This document shows positions 1 through 11,876 of a stretch of DNA of 64,000 bases, in pieces. Numbering within the stretch: position 1 is the stretch's first letter; each line of letters starts with the position of its first letter. The notes below the pieces were generated by a model. That model worked only from the letters and a program-made list of their open reading frames with translations, did no database searches and was not told the origin of the DNA. The translations under genes were made by a program, and so were the position numbers. Source of the DNA: Phlebotomus papatasi (Eukaryota; Arthropoda; Insecta; Diptera; Psychodidae); assembly GCF_024763615.1 (NCBI RefSeq), contig NC_077222.1:32612001-32676000 (forward strand), given 5' to 3'.

Positions 1-163
1 AATTATTAATTTGCTTAATCTTAAATATACAAAAAAAAATCTACAAGTCTCGGAAAATGTCTTGACCATTTTTTGTTTAGCACCTAACTAATAGAGTGTA
101 GGACTGCCTCAAGCATGCATTACTTTCGAAAATACACGTTTTCTGGAATAATAAAACATAAAT

Positions 164-703
164 GGCGGCCAAAATCCCTTGGGGCCAAAATATCGGACGT
201 CATAAACCAAAATAGCTAAAATCCCGAAATCCAAAAACTCAAAGCGACAAAATCCTGAATAAGTCGAAATTCCGAAATCTAAGATGCCGGACGTCAAAAA
301 CCGAAAGAGCTAAAATCTCGAAGGCTAAAATCCGGAATGTCAAAATTCCGAAAAGCCAAAATCTCGAAGAGACAAAAACCCGAATTTGTCGAAATCCCGA
401 AAACCAAAATCCCAAAAGCAAAATCCAGAACGCCAAAATCCCGAAAGGTTAAAGTCCTGAAAGACACGTAATTATACGGCGGATAAAGTATGGAAAATTT
501 CCCTTTGTTTTCAGGAAGCAGACGTGCAATTGTGAAAGTAGCCGTGACACTCTTAAGAATTCGGATTTTGACCCTTTTAATTATTCATTTATTATTTAAT
601 TATTAATTTCAGGATTTTTACATTAGAGATTTTGGTTTTCGTGATTTTAGTTTTCGGGATCTTGGTTTTCGAGATTTTGGTTTTCGGAATTTTGACCAGG
701 ACC
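164..703. repeat. Fold-back repeat 1 (arms built of short degenerate repeats)
   Basis: The left arm (about 164-465) consists of degenerate iterations of words such as CCAAAATCCCGAAA. The right arm (about 611-703) carries the same words in reverse complement (TTTTCGGGATTTTGG). About 145 bp of unrelated AT-rich DNA separates them. The right arm ends in TTTTCGGAATTTTGACC, matching in inverted form the left end of the repeat at 48741-49497. The outer end of the long arm (GGCCAAAATCCCTTGG) resembles that repeat's other end. Short tandem repeats in inverted arms are the hallmark of Foldback-type elements, but no transposase is visible and the target duplication is unclear. Confidence 0.5.
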
Positions 704-705
704 CT

Positions 706-2528
706 TAAATAGGAATTATTCTCTATATTTTCAAATAGCTAATACTCAAGAAAAATCAACTGAACTTGGTTAGTTTGAATAAGGTTCATATTATAAATCC
801 TTAAGAAAAGTATATGTAGCTAAAGTTAAACTGCTCCACCTTTTCTTTAGTACATCCGTCTGTCATTCTACAAATTCTCACCTTTTCACTAAGTTTTGGG
901 AAATTTTGACAATAAAAGCAAACTTTTGCGAAAACTCGCAAGGAGCGTCTGATAGGACGGACTTTTCGATGCCGACTTATTCTACGTTACTGGAGCGAGA
1001 ACTGGAGGAGGTTAGTGCGAGAGGTCCGATCCCTTAAAGTAAGTTTTGCTTGAACTTGAAAGAAAAAACTATTTGTAAAATAATTTCTTATTCTTTTATG
1101 CTACACCACCGTACTTTAGAAGAATGCATAGACGTAAAGTTAGTGAACCACTATACAATGATATTCCTTTATGAGAAGAATGCTAGACTCGTAATAAATC
1201 ATAATTGAAATAAACTTCAAAGTATATTAATCATGGAATGCTTAAGTCCTTCTTCAAAGCTTTAATTTAGGCTGTTAACTTCAAGATGAATGTGGTCAAG
1301 CATCCCCAACAATTCTGTCCTACATTTGGAGCAACTGTAAATCAAGAAACATTCCACAGATTGCAGTGCAAAAGTCCCCATAAGATAACTCTATAGAATT
1401 TATGCGGAAGACGTTCTGAAATATGACATTCAGTCTCATGGCTCTAAATCCATGTCCTTTCGAGGTATATTTTGCAAGCTGTATGACAAAATCCTCTTCC
1501 ATCTTGGTGGTCCTGTTGGTATTTTCTGAAATTGAGTGGAATGAAGTGCGAGGGTGAGATGAATGCAATGAGATTAAGGGATGCAGAAGGAGATTGAATT
1601 TATTAGCTGCATGTTTCACATGCAAGGTTCATGTGTGTGATTCAAATGGTTGAATTTGCAAGAAATTCCTCAGGGTTTCGCAGCAAGACAACCTACCATC
1701 ACCCCAAAACCATCTCCTCATCCGAATGGGTTGTATCTGCATGATATATCGAAACGAATACAGGGAGATTTACGATGGGTTTCATGGATTGAAATCTGAA
1801 GGGTTTGGTGGCGGTGGGTGGGAAAAAAAAGAAGAAAAACCATTGATATCTATTGAGAGTTCTTTCGTAGTGCGGAAAGTCACTGAGAGGATGGATCAAG
1901 ATTATTGACGAAAGACAAGAACTTTGGCTACCATGGACGAGACTGGGTGAGAGTCTATTGATGGTTTCATGTGTACGGGATTTTTGGGCTGGAGGGTATA
2001 TATATATATATAGTCTTTGAGGGTGGGAAGTACCAAAATATAAGGGGAAGCTGACTCTCAAATCCCTTACTAAGCATTTCTGATAAAGTTGAAAGCTTTT
2101 ATGTATATGCATGTGTTTTAAATGGCCTTCCGTCCTTAGAACAATGCGCTGTAACTATACTCATCTTGCTCAAAGGAGGGGACTTATATAAATATAAAAT
2201 CGATATGAGAAAATGTGCTGTATTATCAACTTTTCGATGCGTGTTCCACTCTGTCCATTACCCATAAACATTTTTTTTTGTTAAATTAAAAACAAGAAGT
2301 ACAATGAAAAAGTAACAAATTACTTAGAAAGTAAGTTTGTTTAGGTAAATCTTACGTTATTTTTACTATAGTTTTTCGAAATCACAACGTAAATTTGTAA
2401 AGATATTACCTTATTCTATTTGTTTTTAAATTTTGTTTCGTAAAATCTTAGATTATTTGTTGAAGACTGTTAGTATTTTGGTAAGTTTTACGTTATAATT
2501 TCGTAGATCTTATTTCTCACTTAAGCAA
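706..2528. other. Gene-free AT-rich stretch
   Basis: No supported gene. There is a short TA dinucleotide run at about 1997-2012. Open frames here lack splice signals or recognisable motifs and look like chance ORFs. Confidence 0.5.
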
Positions 2529-2980
2529 TCAGGTTCCTTGAAATAATACTTGGGTTCCTAGAGTTCCCTGAAAAGTGTATGGGTTCTCGTGAGTTCTCTA
2601 AAAGATCTATATGTGCCTTGAGTTCAATGAAAAATCTAAAGGTTCCCCAGGTTCCTTAAAAAATGTTTAGGTTTCTCTTCGGTTCCCCGGGAGTTATTTA
2701 ATGTATGGGTTCCACGAATCCTCAAGGTTCCTTGTAGGGAAGCCCGGGTTCCGTAAAATGTAGATGTTCCCTAGGGTCCCCTAAAAATATATGGATTCCT
2801 CGGGTTCCCCAAGTTCCCTGAAAAGTGTATGGGTTCCCCGGGTTCCTTAAAAAGAATTTAGGTTCCCTGTCGCTCCCCTGTGAATTTCTTTAAAAATGTA
2901 TAGGTTCCCCGAGTTCTCAGGGTTTCCCGAAAACTTTATGGGTCCCCACGTTCCCTAAAAATGTATGGGTTCCCTGATCA
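2529..2980. repeat. GGTTCCC-type degenerate tandem array (copy 1)
   Basis: The sequence is an irregular tandem array of a roughly 25-35 bp unit alternating GGGTTCCCCGAGTTCCC with GAAAAATGTATGG. Units are strongly diverged and the period drifts. The same unit makes up a second array at about 54850-55250. It is a satellite-like repeat with no coding capacity. Confidence 0.7.
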
Positions 2981-4507
2981 AATTAGATCAGTTTCGCCGA
3001 AATGAGTTACCCCTTGACTTTTTCGAAAAAATTACGGTTTTCTTCCTACAAATCAACGTTCAAATGACGTCACTTTTTCCTATTTTGTTTCATGGGTTCT
3101 TTCACTTCTCTATATGCATTCAATTCAATGTCCGGAATATAAGAAAAGAATTTAATTCACAGAGAGCAAGGGGCAAAACCCCAGACCAAATGAAGTGGTG
3201 GAAAACAGCCCATAGTATGTTATATCAGCAGTAATAATTCAATTTGTCCTCCTTTTTGCCGACTCACCCCATTTATTGTGCCCTTTTACTTGGGGGGTGA
3301 ATGAATTTCTCAATGGCCTGAAGAGGTGGGAAGGTTTTACATGAAATGTAGTGTAAGAATTCTGTTGCTACCATTTGCAAATATCTATATAGGGCCTCCC
3401 GAAAAAAAAAGAAATAACCGACCAAAACCATTGTTCAAAAAGTGTCTTTTATGTGGTTTTCAGCGCAAAATGCTGACATTCATTTTATCCATCGTACAAA
3501 CATTTCAGAAACTATATCTTTCCATTGAAGACATGGAAGGGCAAAAAGAGACACCAAAAGCCAAGATGCTTTATTTCGATGTGAGGCTGTAGCATAAATA
3601 AATAAATTTCATCTCTTGTGATTATCTATTCACAGAAAGACACCCAGATGAAACATTCATCGATTTAGAAGATGCTGAGCAGCCAAAAGAAAGAAAAAAA
3701 AAAACTGACTGTATCTAATTTATGGAGCACTTTGGGTCACTTCAGCTGATTGAAAGTTAAACAAATTAAATTTATAATATTTCCCGTCGCACAGTGATAA
3801 TTTATTATCTCTCTCACCAGAGATATTTTTCAGGCATTCTTTCCTAATTAAAATTTGTTAATTTTCATCATGGACCACATAAATTCCACTCGCTATATAT
3901 GTCTTTCTCCAATTTTTCAGTTTTCTTCCGTTAGTTCACGAAGAATTTTTCAAATTTTTTTGAAAGAGACATGTTTTATCTTTAATGTATGAAGTTATAA
4001 CCAACTAACTTGATTTATAGTGTTTGTAAATTAAAAACAAAGTTATACAAATAAAAGTTTAAAAAAAAATTAATGGAAATAATATTAAAAAGAAAAGCAA
4101 ATATATTAACAAAATCTTACAATTTTAAGTATTAATAGAATAAATAAAAAAGTGGTACATTAAATAGAATTAGCTTTGATAAAAAGATAATTCTTCAAAA
4201 ATTTAAATTTGAACTTAGAATAAAACTTGTTTTTCTTTTTTTATGTAAATTCTTTTAATATGATATGTCTCACTGAACTTGAGAAGGAGTTTGCCACAGT
4301 TGATCACCAACGTTAAGACGGCGGTGGCCGTTACTGGTCCAACATGAATTCTTACCAAACCTTCTACTGTCAAATTTATTTTCAAGAGCTTAATTTCAAA
4401 AACATTAAAACACGAAGTAAAAAATAAACATAAATTTCTCGTTAAAAGGAAATGTGTCGCTCATGCTTCGTGAGATATGACTCATCTTTCCTATATTTTT
4501 GCAATTA
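2981..4507. other. Gene-free AT-rich stretch with one copy of a dispersed GC-rich motif
   Basis: No supported gene. It contains one copy (4314-4329, minus orientation) of the 16-bp GGCCACCGCCGTCTTA motif that recurs elsewhere in the window. Confidence 0.5.
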
Positions 4508-4619
4508 GGGAAAAGCGCCCAAATTTTAAAATATATTGCGGAGTGACATTTATTGAGACACATAGGAAAAATTAGTCATTACGAAGCATAGGATCGTACG
4601 AAGTACGGGAACGTTCCCC
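4508..4619. mobile_element. Short TA-flanked MITE (GGGAAAAGCGCCC end)
   Basis: The stretch is bounded by TA on both sides, with ends GGGAAAAGCGCCC and, read inward from the right, GGGGAACGTTCCCG. The internal word TTAGTCATTACGAAGC is also found in the palindromic MITE at 21670-21804, so the two are probably related. It has no coding capacity. Confidence 0.45.
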
Positions 4620-6414
4620 TAATTATTCCAAACGTTAACAAAATCTACAAATATTGAGTAATTTTGATAATATTGCAATTAATTTGTGTCATTAAGGATC
4701 CTGTTCCATCTGTTTCGTGTTTTTTTATTTATACTATATACTGGGAAATAATTTGCTAAACATATCTAAGATTTAGTACAAATAAGGGAAGAATATGAGC
4801 ACTGTACTAATTTCTAAAAAAAAATTAAAATCTAGTTGAAAAAGTAGAGTATTGTAACATTTTTTGGTCAATATACTCCAATTTACTCGCGGTTTTTACA
4901 GAGTATACTATTAAAATGAAAAATGTAGCTTCCGATCTGTTTTAGTACATACGTGTACTAAATGATTTGCAACTTTGTTTTAGACTAATACGATTATATA
5001 CATATCAAACAGCCTTATTTTAGATGAATTCATTGATTTCGGATCTTCATGTATTCTGTTTTATTCTAAATCTCATGCATGTTCTAAAAAATATCAGCCC
5101 ATACTCTTAGTACAATCTAAACCTTGCTGATCAAATTTAATATTTTCCAATAAACTTCTATAAGATAGAATTTTGTATATGGTTCATTGATTTAGATTCA
5201 TTGTGTTTTTTCTTGTCATCAAGTGAACCCAATTTACAAAGGAGTGAACCTCTAAATAATCCAGAAACAAAAAGTCGTAGAGGAGAGATGAAAATCAGAC
5301 GCATTGTGTATTTCCATGTCGAGTTCATAAATTGTTAAATAGAAAAGAACTGAAGGAAGGATTGTAAATGATTTTTTTTTGCAAAACATCACCACAGAAG
5401 TGAGGAAGAGGAACTATTTTGGGGGGTGGAAGTAATAGGCAAAAGCACATGCGAATGACTCAATTTCGAGAGGGACAATTTCTTGTTTGGCCAAATTGAG
5501 GGTGAGTTTCTCATTGTGAATTTCACCCCTTTTTTTTCTTCCTCCGACCTCCGGGTACTTTTTTTTTCTCTTCGTCGAGGTCGTCGACACCACATGAAAG
5601 GGGGGTGGTTGACTTGAAGAAAAATGATCCGAAGACCTCGAGGCTTCGAGAGGAAAAGCAATCTATTTGCCTCGAGAGGAAATTCTGGATGAATTTCCTT
5701 ACCCAATCCAGTTGATATGGGGAAGTACCCTTGAATCCCACATACGAAGATATCTCCCTCAGACCCCTAAAAGAGTTCGATATAATGCAGAGAAACTCCT
5801 ATGGTGGAAATTGAAGGCCCAGATAGGTTAAAGGGGTGACAGACTTGGGGTTATTTTTGTGGTATTTCCCCCCAGGATTGGAACAAACGCGTACTTTGTG
5901 GTGTCTAAGCAATAAAGAAAATTGCTTTCTCAATTAAGTTCTCTCCTTTTGCTGGATTGTCAAGAGAAACTATATGAATTTAGGAGTCAAATACCTCCAA
6001 GCATTGCATAGGATCGCTAGGTTATTTTCCAGTTTAATTTTAACTACAATCCCATTTAAAAATCTTCCCCTTTGAAACAGTCCAACTAGGGAGCTACCTC
6101 AAAATAATTCTCTTAATAGAGTCTGAGTGTTAGGAAGAGGGTTGCGTTACACCTTTTTAAGTAGCTAATCATATTATTTGCATATCTTCCTCCCTTCATC
6201 TCTCCACAACTTTATAGTAGTCCGCAGAAAAACGAAATACACCGGGAAAAATTGTTTTCTTTTCTAAAAAATTTATTAATTAAAATTTTTTATAGGCTAA
6301 AATTCATTATAAAGTAATATAAATTATAATTTTTTCACTACTTTATGCAAAATTTACAATCATAGTAAATTCAATAAGTAATTTTTTCCGAAAATCAGTT
6401 TTTTTTATTGCTCT
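4620..6414. other. Gene-free stretch with purine/pyrimidine-rich blocks
   Basis: No supported gene. The part from about 5390 to 5830 is less AT-rich and has skewed purine/pyrimidine blocks. Open frames there on the minus strand are low-complexity and basic and match nothing recognisable. Confidence 0.4.
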
Positions 6415-6418
6415 TTAA

Positions 6419-7435
6419 CACTAAACCTACCGACCGATTTTGGTCGTTTTTTGGTCAAATGACAAACCACAGTACGGTAGGATAAACAACAAATTTGTCT
6501 ACGAATAAAGCAAAAAATTAAAATTCAAACACTGAAAAATATATTACACACCCTTAGAAAAGTTTAGACATTATTTTTAATGAAAATTAGTTGATCGGGT
6601 GATTATTATCAAATCTATTTAAAATAGTTCTTATAATCTTAAAACATTTTACTCATAATAAATTTATTAGTAGTGAGAACATAAGGCAATATTTACGTGA
6701 ATCAGTTGCGGCAATTATTTCGTAAAGGTTTCATATAATTATATTTGCTTGTGTTAACTAAATGAAATTGATATCCCAACTAATATTGGTCACTAATCCC
6801 TTTTAGTTCTCACAACTAATGCAAAAAAATGGGCCTATATTTTCATAAAGTTCTAACAGCTTTTTCAATAGTAAAGACTGGTTTTTTACTTAAGTGTTGA
6901 AGCTTTTTCGAGCTATATAGTAACCACAACTAATATGATATAGTTAATACAGTCAATAAGATATGTATCAACCACATTTATTTAGTTATTGGAACTAATA
7001 TGTTATGGTACCCGTTACTAAACTTATTTAGTTATGATAACTAAATGAAAAAGATACTGTAACTAATATTGGTCAACTATTTCATTTAGTCACCCTAGCT
7101 AAACATATGGATGGATCTATGCTTACTATATTTTATAGTTTCCATAACTGTATATGAGGTAATTGGGACTAAATTTTTCTAAGAGCGCATGCATATTTTA
7201 ACACTAAACCTACCAAGATCCGGTCAAATTGCCCGGTTCAAAATTAACACATATTTAAACGGTACAATGTCACTATCAACTTTTATACATTACTTAAAAT
7301 ATGCATGTAATATATTTTTCTGTGCTTAATTTAATATTTTGCTCTTTTCCAAGATAAATTTGTTGAGTATCGTACCGTACCGCACGGTTTGTCATTTGAT
7401 CGTAAAACGACCAAAAACGGTCGGTAGATTTAGTG
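6419..7435. mobile_element. TTAA-flanked inverted-repeat element A (piggyBac-like, non-autonomous)
   Basis: The element starts CACTAAACCTACCGACCG and ends with the complement CGGTCGGTAGATTTAGTG. TTAA lies immediately outside each end (6415-6418 and 7436-7439). The terminal inverted repeats extend about 150 bp with moderate divergence. TTAA target duplication is characteristic of the piggyBac superfamily, so the assignment is by target site only; no transposase is present. The interior contains repeated TTAGTTATNNNAACTAA-like words. Its right end lies inside element B (7202-7531). Confidence 0.6.
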
Positions 7436-7531
7436 TTAAGAAATTCATAAAGTATGATAGTGAGATTGTACCGTTTAAATATGTGTTAATTTTAAACCGG
7501 TCAATTTGATCGAATCTTGGTAGATTTAGTG
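7202..7531. mobile_element. TTAA-flanked inverted-repeat element B, interlocked with element A
   Basis: Left arm 7202-7297 and right arm 7436-7531 are inverted copies of each other, beginning CACTAAACCTACCAAGATC. TTAA flanks both ends (7198-7201 and 7532-7535). The 13-bp terminus is shared with element A but the subterminal sequence differs. The sequence between the arms (about 7298-7435) is the right end of element A, so the two elements overlap rather than nest. Likely piggyBac-like by its TTAA target. Confidence 0.55.
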
Positions 7532-7544
7532 TTAAACTATTTTA

Positions 7545-7700
7545 TGGGATCTTTTGTACGATTTATGAATCGGTTCAAAACGGTTCAGAACCAGTAAACG
7601 ATAAGTGATGCAAAAGTATTTTTGGGGTATAGAATTTAAGTCATGAGTCCGAGCACTTCGTAAAGCCTGGTACGTTCTGCCATCCCTTTTTCCTCAGTGT
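7545..7700 (+). repeat. Dispersed repeat, copy 1 (partner at 39470-39850)
   Basis: The segment containing GATTTATGAATCGGTTCAAA and CGAGCACTTCGTAAAGCCTG matches in reverse complement the sequence at about 39470-39850. It carries several copies of the word GAACCGGTT. Its class is unknown and no coding region is visible. Confidence 0.5.
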
Positions 7701-9204
7701 TCTGTCTGGAGGTTCCATGTTTGCACACTGGTAAAATATTCAAAATAGTACAATTGTTAGGTAATGGAAGATGGTTTTGAGGAAGCATGGAGAATAATAC
7801 AAATTCCCATTGCCACCCTATTTCAATTCAGCCCACCATACATACAATTTTCCAACCCTCGATGGGGGTGGCAGTGCCCGTCATCCAGCAATGTTGTCTA
7901 AAATCTCAGGGAAATATGCAAGTATCTCCGACGCGTGTTTGATGTTTAATGGCGAACATAAAGTTAATTAAATGGTGTGTGCTTGTGTGATGTTTTCACA
8001 AGGATTACGACGAGATAAAAACCTACCCCTCAATTCGGCAGAACCTCCTCGAAATGGCGCCATTTCACCCAACCACTTTTTTTTGGGATTTAGTGGACGG
8101 AAGTGGGCAGAAAAATGCAAAGGGTTGCATATTTGCATGGATTTTACTAACGCGAAAAACTTCCTCTTTCAGCACAAAATTTGCACAATTTTTTTCCATT
8201 TATTTATTTTTACGAAGCAAAAGTGCCCACAAATTGAACCATCAACATTGATGTAAAGCCATCAACAGAGTTGCAATTCATGATAATCCAAAGAGAGTAC
8301 TCTATAGTCTATAAGAATAAATCTTTAAGTGTTTTGTGTGACAAAATGGACTAAAGCAAATAGAGCAAGCAAGTTTTTATGGACTTCTTCCAGCGTATGC
8401 AATAAAATATTTTAATATTCACTATAAGTAACTTCCAACAGAACTAGTCTAGATAGTGTGGAAATTAAAATTTTATGTCCACTGCCCATGGATACTAAAA
8501 AGAAATGCCATTAATAATTATGACTCTCTTCTCAATTAAGCAAAATGGAATATAAATAAACCGAAAAAAGTCTAAAAGGAATTTCGCGAAATATAAAACC
8601 ACATAACACAAGACATGCTTAGAGGACATGCATTGAAATTGTAACCAAAATAAATTCTTCATGTTATGATGCACTCATTTTATGGGATTTTAAATCAATC
8701 GCCCTAAAATAATTGCCAATTTTATGGGCAAATTTATGACACGTCCCACTATATTCAACACAGAAAATAAATTTAAATTGCAAAATTTCTTACTTTCCAT
8801 CCTTAAACCTTTTATTATAAAATCAACTCTTGTATTTCCGTGTGGTATAGAAAATATTATTTTGAAATAAAGTTAGAAATAAAATTACAGTGTTGACTTT
8901 ATACTAAAATTATTAAAGGAACAATCAATTCGAACATTAAGCCTTTATAAGATGTTTGTGTTTTACAACTTCAATTAGATATTTGTGATACATTCTATAA
9001 TCTATTAAAAGTAACAAATTCTTTGCTTAACTTACAGCGTGATTTAGATAGTAAGACAAATTGATCGATTTGTGATTTATAACCATGGGAGATGAATAGA
9101 AACTTCCATGCACAGGTCTAATTTCTTAGTAGGAAATTTAACTAGGAATGGAAAGCAAACAAGAGCACGTGAATTTTCTGATACTGACGATATTTTCCTA
9201 AGTA
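7700..9204. other. Gene-free stretch, mostly single-copy in this window
   Basis: No supported gene. From about 7780 to 8260 the sequence is less AT-rich and contains an isolated TTAATTAA site (7964-7971), the kind of sequence expected of a conserved non-coding element, though conservation cannot be judged here. Open frames do not resemble known proteins. Confidence 0.35.
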
Positions 9205-9725
9205 AACGGTGGCCTTGTCAGCAGCAACTCCGGTAACATCTAAGGAGAGTATCGGCCAAATAAGGCTCCCGATGGGGGACTACAACTTTGAAGTTGATAA
9301 CTCCTTCGTCTACCTTGGGTCAACAATGAGAAGTCCACGCACGGCTGCTGCAAGCCAACAGGGCCCACTTCAGTCTATCAGTTATCCGGTCCAGGACTCT
9401 AAGTAAAAAGACTAGGCTACTACTGTATAGGACAACGACGGATTTTTAGCCCTACATGTGACAAGGAACGATTCACCTATACAACCATGAGATATAAGAG
9501 CGCTACCGAGAGGTAACTGTCGTCAAGTAAATACGCCTCAATAGGCTCTGATGGCCTGGTCATTTGGTTCGCAAGAATGAGGACAACCTAGCCTGAAAAG
9601 TCTTTAAAAGCGCACTCAATGCTTCGAGAAAACGAGGCTGGCCCAGCCTCCGATGGACCAATAACGTTTACTAGGACACCAGCTCATTAGGGGTGTGTGC
9701 AGAATTGAAAAACAGTGACACATAA
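9205..9725 (+). pseudogene. Degenerate C-terminal end of an RTE-like LINE reverse-transcriptase polyprotein
   Basis: Translation in shifting frames gives fragments typical of the region downstream of the reverse transcriptase in RTE-type non-LTR retrotransposons. These are NSFVYLGSTM near 9300, a stretch like SKKTRLLLYRTTTDF near 9400, then LRWPGHLVRKNED near 9550 and RGWPSLRWT near 9640. The fragments are in the expected order but broken by stop codons and frameshifts, so this is a dead 3' fragment. The RT catalytic region and endonuclease are absent. It is more GC-rich than its surroundings. The clade (RTE against a related LINE) is an inference from motif order. Confidence 0.6.
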
Positions 9726-9733
9726 CAGACTCG

Positions 9734-10040
9734 AGTCGATCAGCTGTTCACATCAGCTGATCACTCTTATGGGCATCTATCAGCCGTTCATGGAGAGTGA
9801 TCGACACCGATAAACTCTTTATGGACACTCCTAGGATCCGATCAGCCGATCACGGTGATTGATGACTGGCGATCAACCGTTCATAGACACTGATCAACGT
9901 CGATCAGCCGTTCATAGACACTGATTCGGCGCCTGAAACTAGGTTGGACACTGATAATTACCAATTAGCCGTTCATGGACATGGACCTTATTCGGCTCTG
10001 ATCAGCTATTCACGGAAACTGATCGTGCCGATCATCCTAT
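9734..10040 (+). repeat. Minisatellite of GATCAGCCGTTCATGGACACT-like units
   Basis: At least seven degenerate units built around GATCAGCCGTTCATRGACAC occur, with irregular spacing of about 25-65 bp. The array starts directly after the LINE fossil, so it may have grown from that element's 3' end. Confidence 0.7.
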
Positions 10041-10642
10041 CTGTCACTTCCAACAGTTCACTCGCGAACATCCTTATTCTGATCTAAATTTAATCAAAAT
10101 TGTCAAGAAAAATTTTCCTAAACTGACTTAGTTGTGTTAGAAACCTTAATACTTTCTTAATAAACCCGAGATTCGTAGAAGGACAGTAGAGCCCAGAGGA
10201 GTTGGAGGAACAAAGCCGGTCCCGACCAAGACGTTTTCAATCTAACGGTTCTGTTGGACTGGTCACACTGAGGTCTTTGAAGGTTGCTATAATAATGACT
10301 AATCTTTGAGTATCACTAGTTGTCCGCTTTGGAGCTACGAAAGACCAATGGATCGTATATTCGACGTGTTCGACGTATATTCGAATTGGCTCCTCAGTCG
10401 GTCTTTACTAGTATGCCGGATTAGTGGCTCTCTTGGAATAAGCAATTGGGGCTCGATTTCGTGAAACCAGTGAAAAAGAACGAACAAGAGTTGTCTGGTG
10501 TGAGGCCTATAGCATTCGTTCTACATATTGACCAATTCGATTACAAAATAAGCCCTCTGAAGTGATTTAATCTTGACTTTACGTAGGAGTTATACAAGGA
10601 CGAAATGGTCGCCTTACCTCTAAATCACATTCTAAAATGAGT
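10041..10642. other. Unassigned, relatively GC-rich stretch
   Basis: This segment is distinctly less AT-rich than most of the window but has no intact ORF. Short peptide-like runs interrupted by stops suggest a decayed element. I could not assign it to a family. Confidence 0.3.
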
Positions 10643-10643
10643 A

Positions 10644-11575
10644 GGGGAGACAGGGGTAGAATTAGCCAGCAAATGAAGCTTTTTTTTTTCGCGCATGATT
10701 TGTGAAAAAATGATAAAGTTTGTCTAATGTTTTTATGTTTCATAAGTAGCATTAAGATATTGGCTGTATAAAACCGTATAGTTCAGAGCTCTCAAATCCT
10801 TGGCTTTTTCTAGAGAGGATAATGAAAAAAGTATGACACATTGGCTACACCTGCCCCGGCCTGGGTAGATTTAGCCACTTTCGGGGTGCTATTTGCCACC
10901 AGTTTTCCAGACGAAATTTTAAAACTGGAAATACCAAGTGTTATTTAACTTGATCCACTGAAGCCCACTGATACTAAATATGTAACTTAAACCTAATGAA
11001 AAAGACTTTAGCCGACTTTTTTATAACATTTTTGTAATTGCGGCAAAATTGATGAAAATATCCTGAAAAAATCTATTTCACAAATTTTTCATTCGAATGG
11101 CAATATTGCTTGGAATATCAATAGTACTTTTTCATCTAACAATTATCCATGTATTAGTGAAAAATCATTGATAGTTTTATCCGGCCACGGAAGAGTGGCT
11201 ACAACTGCCCCGAGGGCTGTTTTAGTGTTTTTAATCTTATATAAAAAAATGGATAATTATTATCCAAGTGAAAAATATTTTTTAATTAGGTTTATGAAAC
11301 CAGAAACGAGGTAAAACTATGAAATCTTGACTAGAAACTCAGAAAACCAAATGCTGGTTCAAAAACTGAAACATCAAAACTGCAGTTTTATACCCATTTT
11401 ATAAAAATGCTTCTAAATTGTAGGATAACAGGATCAGACTTATAAATATTTCTGGGAATATGGGGATGTGTTCCTACTTTCATTAAAAAATACTTTGCTC
11501 AAGGTACATTTTAAGGGAACCGAGAAAAATCCACTGTCTACTTCTGCCCCTGGCTAATTGTACCCCGGTCTCCCC
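10644..11575. mobile_element. TA-flanked 0.93-kb DNA transposon, non-autonomous
   Basis: The ends are GGGGAGACAGGGGTAGAATT and, read inward from the right, GGGGAGACCGGGGTACAATT. TA is duplicated outside both ends (10642-10643 and 11576-11577). The words TAGCCA and CTACNNCTGCCCC recur near both ends and inside (about 10845-10890 and 11200). TA duplication and the overall form fit the Tc1/mariner-pogo superfamily, but no transposase is recognisable. Confidence 0.65.
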
Positions 11576-11669
11576 TATGTCGTTTTAAAGGATTTTAAAA
11601 TAAACCAAAAACCTGTTATTTTGAATATTGACCTCTAGGAAGAGGGCTCAACGAATATGTGAAGTCAAT

Positions 11670-11770
11670 GAGGCTATTTACACCGCCGCATTGGATTGAG
11701 ATTAAATTGTCCCAAAATCGGATTTTGGGTCAATTCAATTTGAATCTAATACGGTAGTCTAAATGACCTC
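11670..11770. mobile_element. Palindromic MITE, first unit of a head-to-tail pair
   Basis: A 101-bp near-palindrome begins GAGGCTATTTACACCGCCGC and ends with a diverged complement. It is flanked by AAT at 11667-11669 and 11771-11773; the second AAT is shared with the next unit. Confidence 0.55.
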
Positions 11771-11773
11771 AAT

Positions 11774-11873
11774 GAAACCATTTAGATTGCGGCCTTAGAT
11801 TGAGACTTAATAATCCGAAATCCGATTTTAGAACAGTTCAATCCCAATCTAATGCGGCGGTGTAAATAGCCTC
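11774..11873. mobile_element. Palindromic MITE, second unit of the pair
   Basis: A 100-bp near-palindrome of the same family ends GCGGCGGTGTAAATAGCCTC and is flanked by AAT at 11771-11773 and 11874-11876. It lies in the same orientation as the preceding unit. Confidence 0.55.
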
Positions 11874-11876
11874 AAT

